Source: Rhyacophila brunnea
Lineage: Eukaryota; Arthropoda; Insecta; Trichoptera; Rhyacophilidae
Reading direction: 5' to 3'
Length of the DNA stretch: 64,000 nucleotides
Assembly (NCBI GenBank): GCA_022495005.1
Contig: JAGYXB010001414.1
Span: forward strand, 1,054,001-1,118,000
Shown here piece by piece: positions 1 through 11,994 of this stretch (positions within the stretch are counted from its first letter, which is position 1; every line of letters starts with the position of its first letter). Position numbers and translations under genes: made by a program. The notes beneath the pieces were generated by a model. That model saw nothing but the letters and a program-made list of their open reading frames with translations, was not told the origin of the DNA and searched no databases.

Positions 1-2273
1 GTTTAAAATAAGTTATAGGTAGGTACGTAGGAAGTAGACAGGTATTCTTCAGTGAACATTAAAGTAGGTACAATGGCGTGAAATGGTTTGGAAGCGCTGA
101 GGTAGCAGAACACATTACTGTTAATATTTGACATAATATCATTATGTGTTTCTTTTATATCTCCATAAGCGAAAACCCAATCCAATCATATTAGATGAAC
201 GAATGATATATCATACATTTTTTATTAATACTTGAGTAATTCTGACAATGGCTGTCGATATGAATTATTATTGATGTTTTCTTCCATCATCAATCTTCCG
301 CGGACACTACAAAATATGTTTTACTATTATTTCAATATTTTTAATAATCTCTTGCTTGCTTTCATGTTGTTTCCGCGGCCCGATTCATTTATCATTTGAG
401 TATAAAAATTATTTGTGCCGCAAAGCCCACGCGGCTTTTAAACTTAAACAATTCAAATCGATTAAGGTAACATTATTTTACAAGAACTTTCAATAACAAA
501 CATCAGTGGTTACAACAGTCTATCAGAGTTTCGTTACTTTCTTTTTAAATCTAAAAACAAAATTAAAATATCTAAATAATTTGAAAATACCTCAGATGAT
601 AATATAGTTACTAGAAAAAAATATTTTATAATAATTACAAGATAAAAAAAACTTTTTATATACTTACAACGTTTTTAAATTTTCTGTTGAATCATATAAA
701 CTTGACTTGACTAGCTTAAACGATCAAAAAAAAATGTATTTGATAGAAATAATAATGAAATGTCATTTTGACACTCATATTGATTTCCATAATAACGCAC
801 GTATATATAAATAATTTCCTAACAACCAATAATACTGGATTGCACTACGGATTTCTTCCAAAATAACTTTTCATACAAAACAGAATTAACTGAAAATGAA
901 TTTAATTCTACTTAAAGATGGCTAAAAGTATTGCATTGGCATCGTGTTCTGATATATCCTAAAAGTTTCAAATGTCTAGCTAGTCGGGAAGTTAATTAAA
1001 AATCGATTGCAAGATTTGTACCGGACAAACAATCACCGGACAAATAAGAATACGACATAATAAAAACGTTGCAATAATAAAAATACGACACCCGACGGTA
1101 GTCGTACCCGTATCCATTGGATTCGCAAAAATGTTCTTTAACAATTAAGCCAGCAAGCGTCCTATCTAATTACGACAAAAGTAGTTTTTACATATTAAAT
1201 TGGGCTAATTTTGGCAATCAGTATTTTTTCAAACATTCTCAAACTAAGTATGTAAAAACGTTACATTCTCGTGAATTCATTAAATAAAAAAAATAGTTTA
1301 TTATAATATTATCTTCATTGACAGTGGTGGGTCTTGGGTACTTACGATGAGGCAGGAGACGCTAACAGGTTTAGAGCCCCCTTCGCAAAAATATTCCGTA
1401 TGCGATAAACATAAACCACCTTCGATCTTAACAAATATCTACTTAGGTAGGTACAGCTAATTTCCCCCGTTTTTTTTTCAATATTATTAATTGTATGCTA
1501 AGATTGTTTTTTTACGCTCACCTACTTCATAGAAAACCACCACTAGAATCATTGAATAAATAATTATTTACCTTAAGTCTTGAGTATGATAATGATTTTT
1601 AGTGTGGTTGAATTGGTGGCAATTTAAAAAAAAAATACTCTGCGCGTTGGCACATTGAAATATGGCGACTATAAATCATTGTTTATAGCCTTCATAGTTG
1701 ATGGGGTATGTTTTGACATTTTTTTATTATGTACATGACAAACGAAATTTTTGTGATTGCTCATCAAAATAATTATGGTTTGGTCTATTTTGATGCGTAT
1801 GCATAATAATTAACATGATATGTGTATTCATAGCTGTACCTATCGATAATATTATTATAATATGAATCATCAATACTTTGGCTCCGGTACAAGTCGAACA
1901 TATGTCAAGTTCAACATCGTCAATATATTTATTAATGAATTTATGAGTTTCTCTTGGTTATTTGTAACCACAATCGATAATTTGTTGCATTTACTGTTTT
2001 ATTGAATGTAAAATAATTGTAGTAAAAAGCTTTGACAGATTCGGAAAAAAACAGTGTGAAGTTTGCTATAAATGAATCTACAGTGAAAATTCCTTAAATC
2101 CAATTTTATTTTATTCGTAACCTCATTCATTTTCATATCATATATTAAGGCTTTGTCTATAAATATAAGGTCTTTGTCGACGACTTTGAATCCTTTCTCA
2201 AGAAATTTAGCATTGACTTCAATATTCTACGCAATAACTTATAAAATGTGTTTACCACTTTTAAGTAAAATAT
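1..2273. other. AT-rich intergenic DNA, no gene recognised
   Basis: Only short low-complexity reading frames occur, such as a 60-residue frame at 3-185, with no recognisable domain or splice pattern. TAGGTAGGTAC-type motifs occur near 17 and 1443. A 19-base sequence beginning TGACAGATTCGG at about 2034 recurs near 3072. Confidence 0.6.
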
Positions 2274-2460
2274 GTATTGTTGTTTTAATTTAATAAAATA
2301 ATAAGTACTTATTACACTTTTAATCAATAGATTAGGACCGGTTTCGTCCGCCACAGAGAGACATTTTCAATGTCACAGATTCAACCGGTCCGAATCTATT
2401 GATTAAAAGTGGAATAAGTACTACAAAAAAATGCGTTTTATTAAATTAAAACAACAATAC
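2274..2460. repeat. Foldback (long inverted repeat), MITE-like
   Basis: Arms of about 70-78 bases at 2274-2343 and 2383-2460 are reverse complements with a few mismatches and one small insertion. They share the GTATTGTTG outer end, the central TTTTAATCAATAGATT block and the ACCGGTT inner end. The 39-base spacer is unrelated. Such a structure is typical of a foldback or MITE. The 65-residue frame that overlaps it is an artefact of the repeat. No clear target duplication was identified. Confidence 0.8.
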
Positions 2461-3519
2461 AATGCAGTTCAACCATGAATTGACAGTTAACAAAATAAAA
2501 GAAATTAAGTAAAATATATTTTGAAAATGAATGTTTTGTCTACATAATAATTATAACTAAATATTTATTAAAACCAACTTTCATGCAATGTGTGCTGATT
2601 TACATGTATAGTATCACTACATACATCTAGATTCTAGAATCTGGATTCTACACTGGATTCGTACTGGGAGAAATCCATTTATCGATTGTGTTTTTTACAC
2701 AATAAAAACATTTTAAATCAAGATGTTACCACAAAAATGACAACTAGATTAACTAATCTATATCTACCATTATCGAAATAATCAATCTATAAAAATATCA
2801 AAAACTTATCAATGTTAAATCAGAATTAAAATATGTAATTATCTAAATGTCAAAAAATTCAAACCAATTGAATGGATAATGAATTGCCGAAAAAGTTTTT
2901 GATTAACAATTCAAATTTATCGGTTAAATTTTAAATTAAATCTACAGGGGAAATAAAACGAAAACCTTTTAGTTAGGTAATAATATTACTTCATTGACAA
3001 TAATAAAATTATGAATTAATCGGAATGTATTAGTGAAGAATATTTATTGTACGTCTATGGGGTCAAAAACTGACAGATTCGGAAAAAAATATTTCGTCTT
3101 CAAACCACAAATTCTAGAATCTAGATTTAGCGTAGTGTTACTCTAATAGCGATGCCTAGATACAAAAAAAATAACTTTATACAATTTATGATTATTTAAA
3201 TTTTAATATACTTCATAATTAATCAGTAGGTATCTACGTATCTTAAAATATTACCAACATTTTTTTTAATTCAAAGATATCCTTAAAATTAAAAAAATAC
3301 ATTATGAAATGTGTCTTCGTTATCCGATTTATATCAGTTGTTACTTACATATTCCATGATTAATTCTATCATTAAAATGTAGTTTAATAAGTTGTTTCGA
3401 AATTCGTACAGGTAATTATTTTTTAATAATTCAAAACTTCCATGCATAATGTAGGTATATTATGTTAATATTTAATGACAATTTTTCTTTAAAAAATGTG
3501 TAGGTAATGTAAGTATGTA
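2461..3519. other. AT-rich intergenic DNA with short palindromes
   Basis: No gene is recognisable. Palindromic TTCTAGAATC-type motifs occur near 2632 and 3113, and the TGACAGATTCGG repeat occurs near 3072. These may be worn element ends, but no complete element could be delimited. Confidence 0.5.
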
Positions 3520-3940
3520 CATGGCCTCCACAAGGGGGGGGGGTCTGACAGGGCTCTAGCCTGGGGGCCCGGGCTCAGGAGGGGCCCGGCGAGGCGAGTC
3601 CACCAGATAAGTGTGATAAACACACATCACAAATTTGCTTTAATAGTAAAAAAAAAAGTCGCCTGCTTCCTTCAATGTTATTATTTAAAATAATGTGGTT
3701 ATACGATAAATAAATATAATAATAAATTTTTATTGTGTATCGATAATCGCCAACTCCATGATTCAAATGGATGTATTAAAATATGCAAAAAAACACAAAA
3801 CATACACATTAATTTTACCGCGTATACCATTTTGGAAAATGCTACTGTATAGCGTAACACTGCCTTTATCCTTAGCGATAGGTAGGGGGCCCCGCCAAAG
3901 ATCCTAGCCTGGGGGCCCGGTTAAGCGTGTGGGGGCCATG
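3520..3940. mobile_element. MITE family A, copy 1 (CATGGCC ends)
   Basis: The ends are inverted: CATGGCCTCCACA at the left and its near reverse complement TGTGGGGGCCATG at the right. Just inside each end lies a directly oriented block CTAGCCTGGGGGCCCGG. The interior is AT-rich and non-coding. A second copy at 14239-14566 and a partial one at 37310-37479 share the interior, notably ACAAATTTGCT followed by a run of A. No convincing target duplication is visible, so the superfamily is left open. Confidence 0.75.
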
Positions 3941-4535
3941 GGTAGGTACCTAAACTTTTTTTCAGTAGGTATATCCTCCAGTATGGTTACAATACCGAAG
4001 ATAGGTTCGATATAACTGGAAAAATTCTAGAAAATCTTTGAAAGAAAACTAAAAAAATGTGTCCTGAATCCTGACGAAATTTTGTTTTTTTTGGATGGAA
4101 AAACTGATGGTAGGGGAAAAAATATTTTGTAGTGGTTGCGGAACCCTTTACGTTTACGCTTACCTAGACAGGTAATGTAAATTGTAAAGGGCTATACAAT
4201 AGCTTTTTTAAATCGTGAAAATAAGTCTAATAATATTTGGTACTTTTTAAAAGTTGTGTTAACTATATTAAAGAAAATATAACCTAAAAATAACTCCATG
4301 CTGACAAAATTTAAGGCTAGGTATTTATTTCAAATGGACATGATTTTATAACGTGTTGCAATGTCTTTCAAAAACTTTAGTTAAAATCCATTTATTCTTG
4401 AAAAAAGATTCCCGCTATGTCCGATGTTGCCATTATAACAGTAACAAAAACAGAAAAATCCTCTCAAAAAAAAATTCGTGTAAACATCGACGGCTGCATC
4501 GCGAGTTATTAAAAAAGTTTATTAACTGTTTGAAA
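3941..4535. other. Intergenic DNA, nothing recognised
   Basis: AT-rich sequence between the family A MITE and the poly(A) end of the LINE. The 65-residue frame at 4353-4550 is lysine/asparagine-rich and partly made of the LINE poly(T) run, and it has no family resemblance. Confidence 0.5.
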
Positions 4536-4618
4536 TTTTTTTTTTTTTAATAATAACCATACCCTTGCTTTTTCGTACAAGGTGGTTGGGTGGGTTAGTT
4601 GCATTGATGTGGGGCTAA

Positions 4619-5716
4619 TTAGGTGCCTCCATTTATATCTTTAATTTTCTTTATGGCCAGGATTAAATATTTTGTGTAGTGTTCTTGTGTTGTTCTATTG
4701 CTTAGTGCTTCGTGAGGCTTTTGGAGGTCAATTTCGTGATTATGTTGTCTACATCGAGTCCTGAGAGTCCATCGCTCCCTTTCTAGTATAGGGCAGTCAT
4801 TGATGACATGCCACACAGTTTGAGATGTGTTGCCGTCACATGGACAACAGTCGTCATCCCTCAATTTAAATATTTTTAGATAAGCTCGCACCGATCCATG
4901 GCCTGTTAGTATCTGTGTGAGTTTGTGTGATATTTTTAAATTCCTGGCAAGAGTGATGGCACAGTTTATGTTTGGAATAAATTTCTGCGTTATTGATCCT
5001 GTGGCGGATGCTGTGTATCTGTGGTTCCATAGCTCTATGGTATCTTCGTTTAGTTTTTGTTTTGCGTAACTCAGAGGGAAGTGTGTATAGGTTAAAGGTC
5101 TTTTGTCTGTTGTGGCTTGTTTGGCGTATTTGTCAGCTTCCTCGTTTTCGGCTATCCCTGTGTGACTTCTTATCCAGAAGAATCTGGGGTTTGTTCCTAT
5201 CATTCGAAGCTGTGTTGACAGTGTTAAAATGTCTCTTACAAGTGGGTGTGTCGATGATGGGTTTTGGAGAGCTACCAGACTGGATTGGCTATCTGAGAAT
5301 ATGTTTACATAGTCGTGTCTGTGGAACTTTAATCTTTTGAGTGTCCACTCGAGAGATTCTCTGATAGCAAATATTTCTGCTTGGAAAACAGTGCAGTAGC
5401 TTTCGAGCTTAAATTGATGTGGTATTTTGTTTTAGTGTCTTCGTCAACTGTTCCTATGTGTTCTATATTTTGAAGTTGTGTAAAGTGTATTTTGTTTTCG
5501 TATGTTCTGTCTGTAGGTAAGTGTCGGGGAAGTATGTGGCTTGTTTTAACTTGGTATATTCCTGTAAGTTCTTGTATTTTTATATCTATTGGCGCTATTC
5601 CTGCCAGGGCTTGTGCTGACGTTAGCGATATTGTGCGATATCCCTTGCAAATTGATATTGCGAAAGGTCTTTGCGCGGAATTCAGTCTTTTTTTGATCGA
5701 CTTTCTGTGAGTTGCT
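4619..5716 (-). pseudogene. LINE ORF2 thumb and RNase H domain, broken
   Basis: From 5716 down to about 5420 one frame encodes the post-RT region, including YRTISLTSAQALAGIAPI, the usual thumb signature of R1-type elements. A shift near 5420 leads into the RNase H frame that runs to 4619. There the glutamate in FQAEIFAI, the aspartate in FSDSQSSLVAL and the late aspartate in HTGIAENEEADKYAK are visible. The first catalytic aspartate, normally in a TDGS-like motif before these, is not seen. The thumb frame passes straight into DEDTKTK, so roughly 20-30 residues appear to be deleted. A C-terminal cysteine/histidine segment follows (CDGNTSQTVWHVINDCP). This copy should lack RNase H activity. Confidence 0.8.
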
Positions 5717-7230
5717 TTATTCCAGACCGATGATTTTTAAAACTTCAGGAGACGCCCCCCAAGTGGCTCTTGCTGTTTTTAAAAAGAATTTTCCCATTTG
5801 AGCTGCTTTCTTACATATGTAGTCGACGTGTTTCGCCCAATTGATGTGCCTGTCTAGTATTATGCCAAGAATTTTAAAGGAATCGACCAACTCTTTCGGT
5901 TTTCCTTTCCACTGGATTTCTGGTGTTCGTATTTTCCTTTTGTTGATAAACATTATATTTGTCTTAATATCTGAGAAGGTTAGTTTTACGTCTTCACCCC
6001 ATGAGTTTACTTTTTGAAGCACGCTATTGGTTTTTAATTCCAGTTCGTCGGTGTCTTTTGCTGCTATCAATATTAACACATCGTCAGCAAAGGCTTGTAT
6101 GTGTGTATTGTGGGGTAAGAGTATTGTTAATAGACTGTCTAAGGCGATATTCCATAGTGTTGGGCCACAAGTTGAGCCTTGGATGCAACCTTGGGTTTGG
6201 TCTTGTTTTATTTCTTCGTCTGCATACTTTAGTTTTACTTCCCTATCTTGTAGATAACTGCAAAACAGTTTGTACAAGTTAGGCGGTGTTGACTTGATTG
6301 CAAGGGCGTTTTTTATGTGTGGCCACCATGCGTTATCAAATGCACCTTGAATGTCTAGGGAAATTGCTATGAGTGATTCTTTCAATTCGAGATGCGTTGA
6401 GATTATGTGTACGGCTTTATTTAGTGCGTGTTCTGTTGATGTTTGAGGGGTAAAGCCAAATTGTTTAGTGCTCAATTTGTTGTTTTTTGTAAGATGCCAG
6501 TGCACTCTCTGAATTGCTAGTTTTTCTAGCACTTTTCCGAAAACGGGAAGGAGGCCGATAGGCCTGTACGATTTTGTGTCCATGGCATCTTTCCCAGGCT
6601 TAGGAACGGCCTTAATGATCGCTATTTTCCAGGATTTCGGGAAGTGAACGAGTGTCAGACATTTATTGTATAGTAGTAGAATTTCTTCAGGGAAGTTTTT
6701 TGCGAAATTTTGGCAGATATCTAATGTGAGGTTGTCGTGTCCAGGTGCCTTTTTTGGAGTCATATTCTGTAAGGCGGATAGGATCTCAGTAAGTGTGAAT
6801 TGGATATCATCCTCTCCGCCCGGAATATGGTTGTCTGATGTGTGTCTGATGTAGTGTTGAATCGGTGTATCTGTTGTTGGATCATCGTATGGAAAGAATT
6901 TTTCCATTAGGGCTTTTGCAGAGTCTTTTGCGGATGAGTGCTTTACTCCCTCTGTAGTAAGTGTCGATTGAATATTGCTGGCATTAGTTTTTTTTGTTAT
7001 TTTGTATAGCGAAGACCATGCTGTCATTGGCGTCTGAGATTCATAAAATAATTTAGCGCTTTTAGTTTTTGCTTCCTCAATGGCTGTTTTGTATGCTTCT
7101 CTTTTGTCGATATAGTCAGTGAGCTTTTGTGGTCGCATGATGTCACTTGAGTTCTGTAATTTCCGTTTTGATCTGAGAGTTATTCTTTTCATTTTTGTTA
7201 ATTCAGCGTTCCACCAGATTGGATTTTTCC
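5717..7230 (-). pseudogene. LINE ORF2 reverse transcriptase domain
   Basis: A 491-residue open stretch begins at the methionine at 7192, but the homologous frame extends upstream to about 7230 (RKNPIWWNAELTK), where the endonuclease frame is lost. RT landmarks in order are KAPGHDNLTLDI, SYRPIGLLPVFGKVLEKL, the motif A aspartate in LDIQGAFDN, QGSTCGPTLWNI, and the catalytic pair in AFADDVLIL. The frame stops after ATWGASPEVLKIIG, and the protein clearly continues in another frame. All catalytic residues of the polymerase are present, so the inactivation is by frame breaks rather than active-site loss. Confidence 0.88.
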
Positions 7231-8253
7231 TGATATCATGTTGCGTTTTTGTGGGAGTATTTTATGGCATGCGATAGAGATTGCCGAGGTGACCGTTTCC
7301 ACTGCAGTGTCGAGTTCAGGAGTTGTATGTATGTTTTCAAGGAACTGTTTATCTATGTTAAGCTCGGCCATGTTTTCCCTTGACAATTCATTTATTTTTC
7401 TCCAGTCGGTTTTTTCATTTGTTATAAAAATGCGTGTTGAGTCGGTCATGGGTGAGAGTACGCTAATTGTATTGTTCCAAGTAAAGGTGATTGGGTTGTG
7501 GTCTGAGATGGGGTTGTGTTGGTCTTCTACTGTCCAGTTAGCAATTTTGTGTGTTGTGTTTGGTGAAGAGATAGTGATATCGATATGAGATTTTAAATGT
7601 TTCCCGTTCCGCCAGGTGCTGTAAGTTGGAACTGATCCTTCATTACATACGTGCCACCCAATGCTGGCTAGGCAACTGATGACCTCATCGCCTCTTTTGT
7701 CATTTTTCGGGCTCCCCCACCAGCTGCTTTTTGCATTGAAATCTCCTCCTATTATATATTCGCCTTTATCTTTTCCTAATTTTTCAATTTTTTGGAGTGT
7801 TACCAATGTTGAGGATGGTGGTGGTATATAAATTGATCCAATCGTTAGCTGCAAGGTTCCAGATTTCAAGGTTGCAAATGCATTGCACTGGTCAGATATG
7901 TCGCTTCTCCAAAGAAGGCGGAGGTTAGGATTGGAGACGATTATTACGGCTTTGCAGGGGTTTTCCGATGTTCCGTCGGCCTGATATATTGTTAGATTAT
8001 GGGGAGATGTTACTCTGCCCGTATTTCCGACGTAAGGCTCTTGAAGAAGTAATATATCATAGTATTTGGCCTGAGCTATTATATGATCCATTGCTGAGCG
8101 GCATCGCTGAAGATTTTGTTGAAGAAAAATAATATTTTTGACTGCCTTATTCCTAGAAGTTTGATTTTTCTTTTGGTCTGATGTCCATTGGTCGACTGTT
8201 GCTATCTGGCTATGACCGATATTGGCGTGTACTAATTTTATTTTAGCAGCCAT
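7198..8253 (-). pseudogene. LINE ORF2 endonuclease domain
   Basis: The likely start is the ATG at 8251-8253, which overlaps the end of gag by 11 bases (ATGGCTGCTAA), a common arrangement for reinitiation in LINEs. APE-type landmarks are QQNLQRCRSA, the metal-binding glutamate in LLLQEPYVGN, IIGGDFNAKSSWWGS, SHIDITIS and the terminal SDHNPITF. The frame ends at 7198 after GKIQSGGTLN, which is out of register. Shifting one base near 7232 restores continuity into the RT domain. The endonuclease itself looks intact, but ORF2 cannot be read through without frameshifting. Confidence 0.85.
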
Positions 8254-9499
8254 AATCAATTGAGTTGAGAGACTTTTTTAAATATGCTTCTTGTGCAGGG
8301 CATAGTTTTTCCCCTGTTTTGTGACTAGCGGGCTTCCCGTAGCGTGTACAAGTTGCACATATTGGTGTTTTATTAGACTGTGGACACTCGGTAGATATGT
8401 GACCCTGTGATGCACAGTGGGAACAGACTTGAGGCTCTTTACAAAATTTGCTCGGATGTCCATACATGCAACATTGTGTGCACAATGTTATACCAGTAAA
8501 GTCACGCACTCTGTGTGACGACCATTCAAAATAGCACCGACCTTGTTCTATTAATAGGTGCCTTACTGCTGGTTGGACATAAAATACTCGGTGACATGTA
8601 GGGCCTTCTCGAGGTCCTGCAAGATGACTGCGGATGGTTGTTTTTGTGAACACTTCGGCAGGTAATTGTATTTCGCGGATTGATTGATGGAAGTCTTCGT
8701 CCTCAACTTCCCGGGGTACATCATAAATGATTATACGTGGCAGTCTTTTGGGTGGGATTTTTGCTTCCAGTTTGTTTGATTTGAAGCCTGGTGCGGCTGC
8801 TAGGCGTTCTGAGTCGGACTCTGTGGCAGTATTTATTACGACCCCACGATTCTTTACCAATCGTACGCCGGTAATTTTCACTCCTAACTCTTTGGGATTT
8901 ATCGCTTCTTGTATGATGGCCTTTGTTGATGCGGAATCTTTTATTTTGTCATTTGTCGGGAAAACCAGTACTGCAGGCTTGGTCGGACGTACTGCAGCGC
9001 CTAGACGGGATATAGGTGGTGGAATTGTTTGTTTTACAGCACCTGCATATGATGAAGTCGAACTTTTAAAGGCTTTCATTTTTATGAGTTCCATTGCTTG
9101 TCGAACAGTTCCTTCATTCGTGGAAATTTGTTGTGCTAGAATTCTAGCAGATGCTGAATTTTCTGCTGATTCGGCAACTGTTGCGGCGAACAAATGCATC
9201 AGTGTATCCATCTTGTCTAGGATTATTGTTTTTTGTTCCTTTAGGTTTTTAGCCGACAGAGCAGCCAGTGCTTCCTTGATGGAAATAAACAGCCCATTTG
9301 CTTGATTCAGCAGTTCAGTGGAATTTATTTTTGAGCATATCTTGGTACTGTTTGGTTCTGAATAAGTTGGTGTTCTCTTAAGAAGCGTACTGGGGGTGAA
9401 TGGTGAGTCTTCCCTCGATGAAGAAGAGTCATCCCGGGAGTCGCTATTTATGAGTCGGCGTCGTGGAGAACGCCGCTTCTTCAGTTCGGTGTCACTCAT
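8243..9499 (-). CDS. LINE ORF1 gag-like protein
   Basis: An open frame of 418 residues and the only intact protein of this element. The first third is polar and serine-rich, with an alanine-rich segment around residues 90-150. A central RNA-binding-like region follows (LPRIIIYDVPREVEDEDF). Three cysteine/histidine knuckles lie near the C-terminus: CTQCCMYGHPSKFC and CSHCASQGHISTEC are exact CX2CX4HX4C, and a third (CATCTRYG...) is irregular. Gag of R1/I-type LINEs binds element RNA into a ribonucleoprotein. Length and knuckle number are normal for that group. It overlaps ORF2 by 11 bases. Confidence 0.85.
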   Translation of the reverse strand: MSDTELKKRRSPRRRLINSDSRDDSSSSREDSPFTPSTLLKRTPTYSEPNSTKICSKINSTELLNQANGLFISIKEALAALSAKNLKEQKTIILDKMDTLMHLFAATVAESAENSASARILAQQISTNEGTVRQAMELIKMKAFKSSTSSYAGAVKQTIPPPISRLGAAVRPTKPAVLVFPTNDKIKDSASTKAIIQEAINPKELGVKITGVRLVKNRGVVINTATESDSERLAAAPGFKSNKLEAKIPPKRLPRIIIYDVPREVEDEDFHQSIREIQLPAEVFTKTTIRSHLAGPREGPTCHRVFYVQPAVRHLLIEQGRCYFEWSSHRVRDFTGITLCTQCCMYGHPSKFCKEPQVCSHCASQGHISTECPQSNKTPICATCTRYGKPASHKTGEKLCPAQEAYLKKSLNSIDYGC

Positions 9500-9650
9500 T
9501 TTTTTTTTTTATGCGTATTCGAGTGTGAGACCTTTCTCAGTGAAGTTGATAACCCCTGTTGTTCGACTGCTACTGCTCATTAAGTATTAAATTATTGACA
9601 TTTAATGAACCAACATTCACAACAACACTAGCACTTAATTGCAGATTAAC

Positions 9651-11084
9651 ACTGATTACTTAATTACACTATCACGTAAGTAGTTTTGCTTGATGTTTTT
9701 CTATCTTTCTTGATGTTTGAATTATTGATGGTGACCATTGACGAGAAAGATTTTTCACATCGATATGTGGTGGTAAATAAATGGTAGAAGATTCTGCCTT
9801 GCCCAATGGTGTTGGAATTATTAGCCCCTATGCAAAAACCATGCAACCCCTCAGCCCAGTCGCACATCGGACATCGTCTCGACTGGGATAGTCAAGTCTC
9901 AAATAGTTATAAATCAAAACTGAGCGCAACATGAAATTTTCATAATATGTGTGTATAGGCAAGACCGTGCGAGGACAGTGAGGTCACACGGCAACCCAAA
10001 ATGAACGCCAAAGTCCATTTCGGGATTATACCTGCGCTGCATGTCGGATGAAAATAGTTGCATGTGACTCCAGCTGCTTTTTTCAAACTAAAATGACGCA
10101 TTCCACCAATGTGCAGAGCTCCATTTGGCAACGTGTGTTTTGTGAATAACGAGACGTCACATCGACGTATTCTACACATTGCAGACGAGACGAGCTTAGA
10201 TGTGCGAGCCGGCTTAGTGTTTCTAAGTCAATAGTATTTTTTAGCTTTTCCTTTAAAAAAATCCAATCTAATCGGCTTTTTTGATCAATTTTTTGTATGT
10301 CCACGCTCAATATTAAGAGCGTTTTTTTAACATGCGTACAATTTTTTTTTAGATTTCGGCATAATTTATTTTTAATCTAAAAATATATTTTTGTGAGCGA
10401 TTATAAATTATAAAATATAATAGTTATAGACAAATATCAGCCTCAGATATAGGGCACATTGTCCGACTAGGCCACAATGTTTTACACAAGTAACTACGCC
10501 ACTGGTATTGCGTTTTCTTCAAACGGAGTCTTACTTTACAATCAATCAAAATTTAGAATTTAATAGACAGAAAACTTCCTTCAGCGTTTTTGATGGGGAA
10601 ACTACAAAATACATCAGGCAGAAGAAGGCCTTCTTCAATATCTTAAGATCGTTCTTATTACTATTTTGTCATACGATTTGCATACTGGACTAGCTTGGCC
10701 AACACCCCTCACACCTATAAGTAATTTATAAACTAAGTAGTAGAAAAAACTGCAAAGTATTTGTGAATTCATTAGCCGCGACGAGCGTTCACTGAGTTCA
10801 CATGATCGTGTGTATGCGAGTTGGCGCCTTATATGGTGCAATCCGCAGAACAGGGCGCGTGTGAATTTAGCCCTCTGACCAAAAATGGCGTCAATTAACA
10901 ACACAATACAAGTTAGTAATACATGTAGTACAAGTCAGTTATTATAACTATGTAGGTACATTATACAACTGTGGTGAGTATTTCAATTTCAATTTTCAAC
11001 AGTGATATATCTCGATAAAACAATGACAATAATTAATCGATAACCGCTATATAAAAATATTATACTTATTATAAAACACTGTAG
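9651..11084. other. Intergenic DNA with possible worn transposon ends
   Basis: No gene is recognised. Several 60-90 residue frames (9664-9867, 9940-10179, 10083-10310, 10635-10904) have no recognisable motif or splice support. The sequence ending TACGCCACTG at about 10504 resembles the right end of a CAGTGGCGTA-type hAT element, but no left partner was found. Confidence 0.4.
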
Positions 11085-11095
11085 GGCGCGCACAC

Positions 11096-11152
11096 TAGGG
11101 GCGGGGGGGGTTGGGTCCGGACCATAGATAATATACGTCCGGACCCCCCTCA
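11096..11152. repeat. GC-rich hairpin
   Basis: GGGTCCGGA at 11113-11121 and TCCGGACCC at 11138-11146 pair perfectly around a 16-base AT-rich loop. The stem is extended by a G run on the left (11104-11110) and a C run on the right. It is an isolated GC-rich island in AT-rich DNA, probably a fragment of a TIR element. Confidence 0.6.
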
Positions 11153-11194
11153 GGAACGGAAAAAATACAAACTATTTAGGTGAACAGAATATTA

Positions 11195-11400
11195 GAATAT
11201 CACTTCTTCTTCCTCTTCGTCAGAACCTCGTGACTGAGGATCGTGACTCGGATGATTTGACTGTCGTACAGCCTTCTCAGCAGGTTGGTCTCACTTCTCT
11301 CTACATTCTACGACACGTAAGGCCTGTGTGCACTGGAAGACCCGTGACACTCATGAATTGGTACAACCATCGAATTTTTGCATTAATCTTCTGATGCGGC
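11195..11400 (-). mobile_element. LINE/SINE 3'-end fragment with GAAGAAG tail (tentative)
   Basis: Read on the - strand the segment ends in a GAGGAAGAAGAAG-type tail at about 11200-11216 and contains tandem-like GTCACG/GAGTCACGA phrases, as in the 3' untranslated parts of RTE-type elements. No coding part is visible. Confidence 0.35.
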
Positions 11401-11636
11401 ATGACTAAAAGACAAAATAACGCGTACAACACAAACGGATACTAACTATCCTAATAATGATGACCGTTAGGCCACGTGCATCCGATAACCACTCGTGGAT
11501 GCGACAGCTCGTAATAACTCGTAGGTGAGCACTATAAGTTATACCTGCCGGCCTGGTGTTTATCGCTTGGCTCGAAGTTCGGAGTGTCTGGATATAAGGA
11601 ATGTACACTTGTAAACATGTATTATCATGCAAATTG

Positions 11637-11815
11637 AAAAAATTGCATGCATGAATCAAAAAAAATCGGAAACTTCTGAATTTTCACGCGACAGTTGGAT
11701 TTGTTCGATATCTGCGCTTGCGCAGTAGAACGATAGTGACGAACCTGTCGATAAAAAAAACTAACCAAGTACACCGTGCAGAAACTCATTTTGAGGTTAA
11801 CCATTTTTCACTACG
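11637..11815. repeat. Unclassified repeat family X, copy 1
   Basis: About 140-180 bases match 39536-39670 in the same orientation. Shared blocks include ATTGCATGCA, TTTCTGAATTTTCA/TTCTGAATTTTCA, GCAGTAGAACRATAGTGRCG and CCGTGCAGA. There is no coding potential and no terminal repeats were found. Confidence 0.6.
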
Positions 11816-11994
11816 ATTTTAAATATTTCCTGGAAAATTTTATTGCTCACTAAAATGCTATTTGGCCTTATGTAATAATTACATTATAATAATCACATTT
11901 TGTAATGTCAATCTCAATTTAAGGTAGGTATTCAAAAATATTAGACGGTTAGACCCTTCCTACCATAAACTTTTGAAATAGGTACCTACCTACC

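Larger units (their letters stand above)
4536..9650 (-). mobile_element. R1-like LINE with RNase H, decayed
   Basis: Read on the - strand the order is gag with zinc knuckles, apurinic-type endonuclease, reverse transcriptase, thumb/RNase H, and a 13-base poly(A) seen as T at 4536-4548. The RT sequence LDIQGAFDNAWWP and FADD box fit the R1/LOA/I group, and R1 is the closest match from memory. Gag is open, but ORF2 has at least three breaks: a frameshift near 7232, a stop/frame change near 5717 and a frameshift near 5420. The 5' boundary is not resolved. A TGTTTGAA motif flanking 4535 and 9713 could be a target duplication but is too short to trust. Confidence 0.85.

Noticed and set aside
4528..9720. 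TGTTTGAA on both sides of the R1-like LINE as a target duplication
   Set aside because: Eight bases with differing context in AT-rich DNA are not sufficient, and the 5' end of the element is not otherwise defined.
10485..10510. TACGCCACTG as a possible hAT right end
   Set aside because: No matching left end or target duplication was found within several kilobases.
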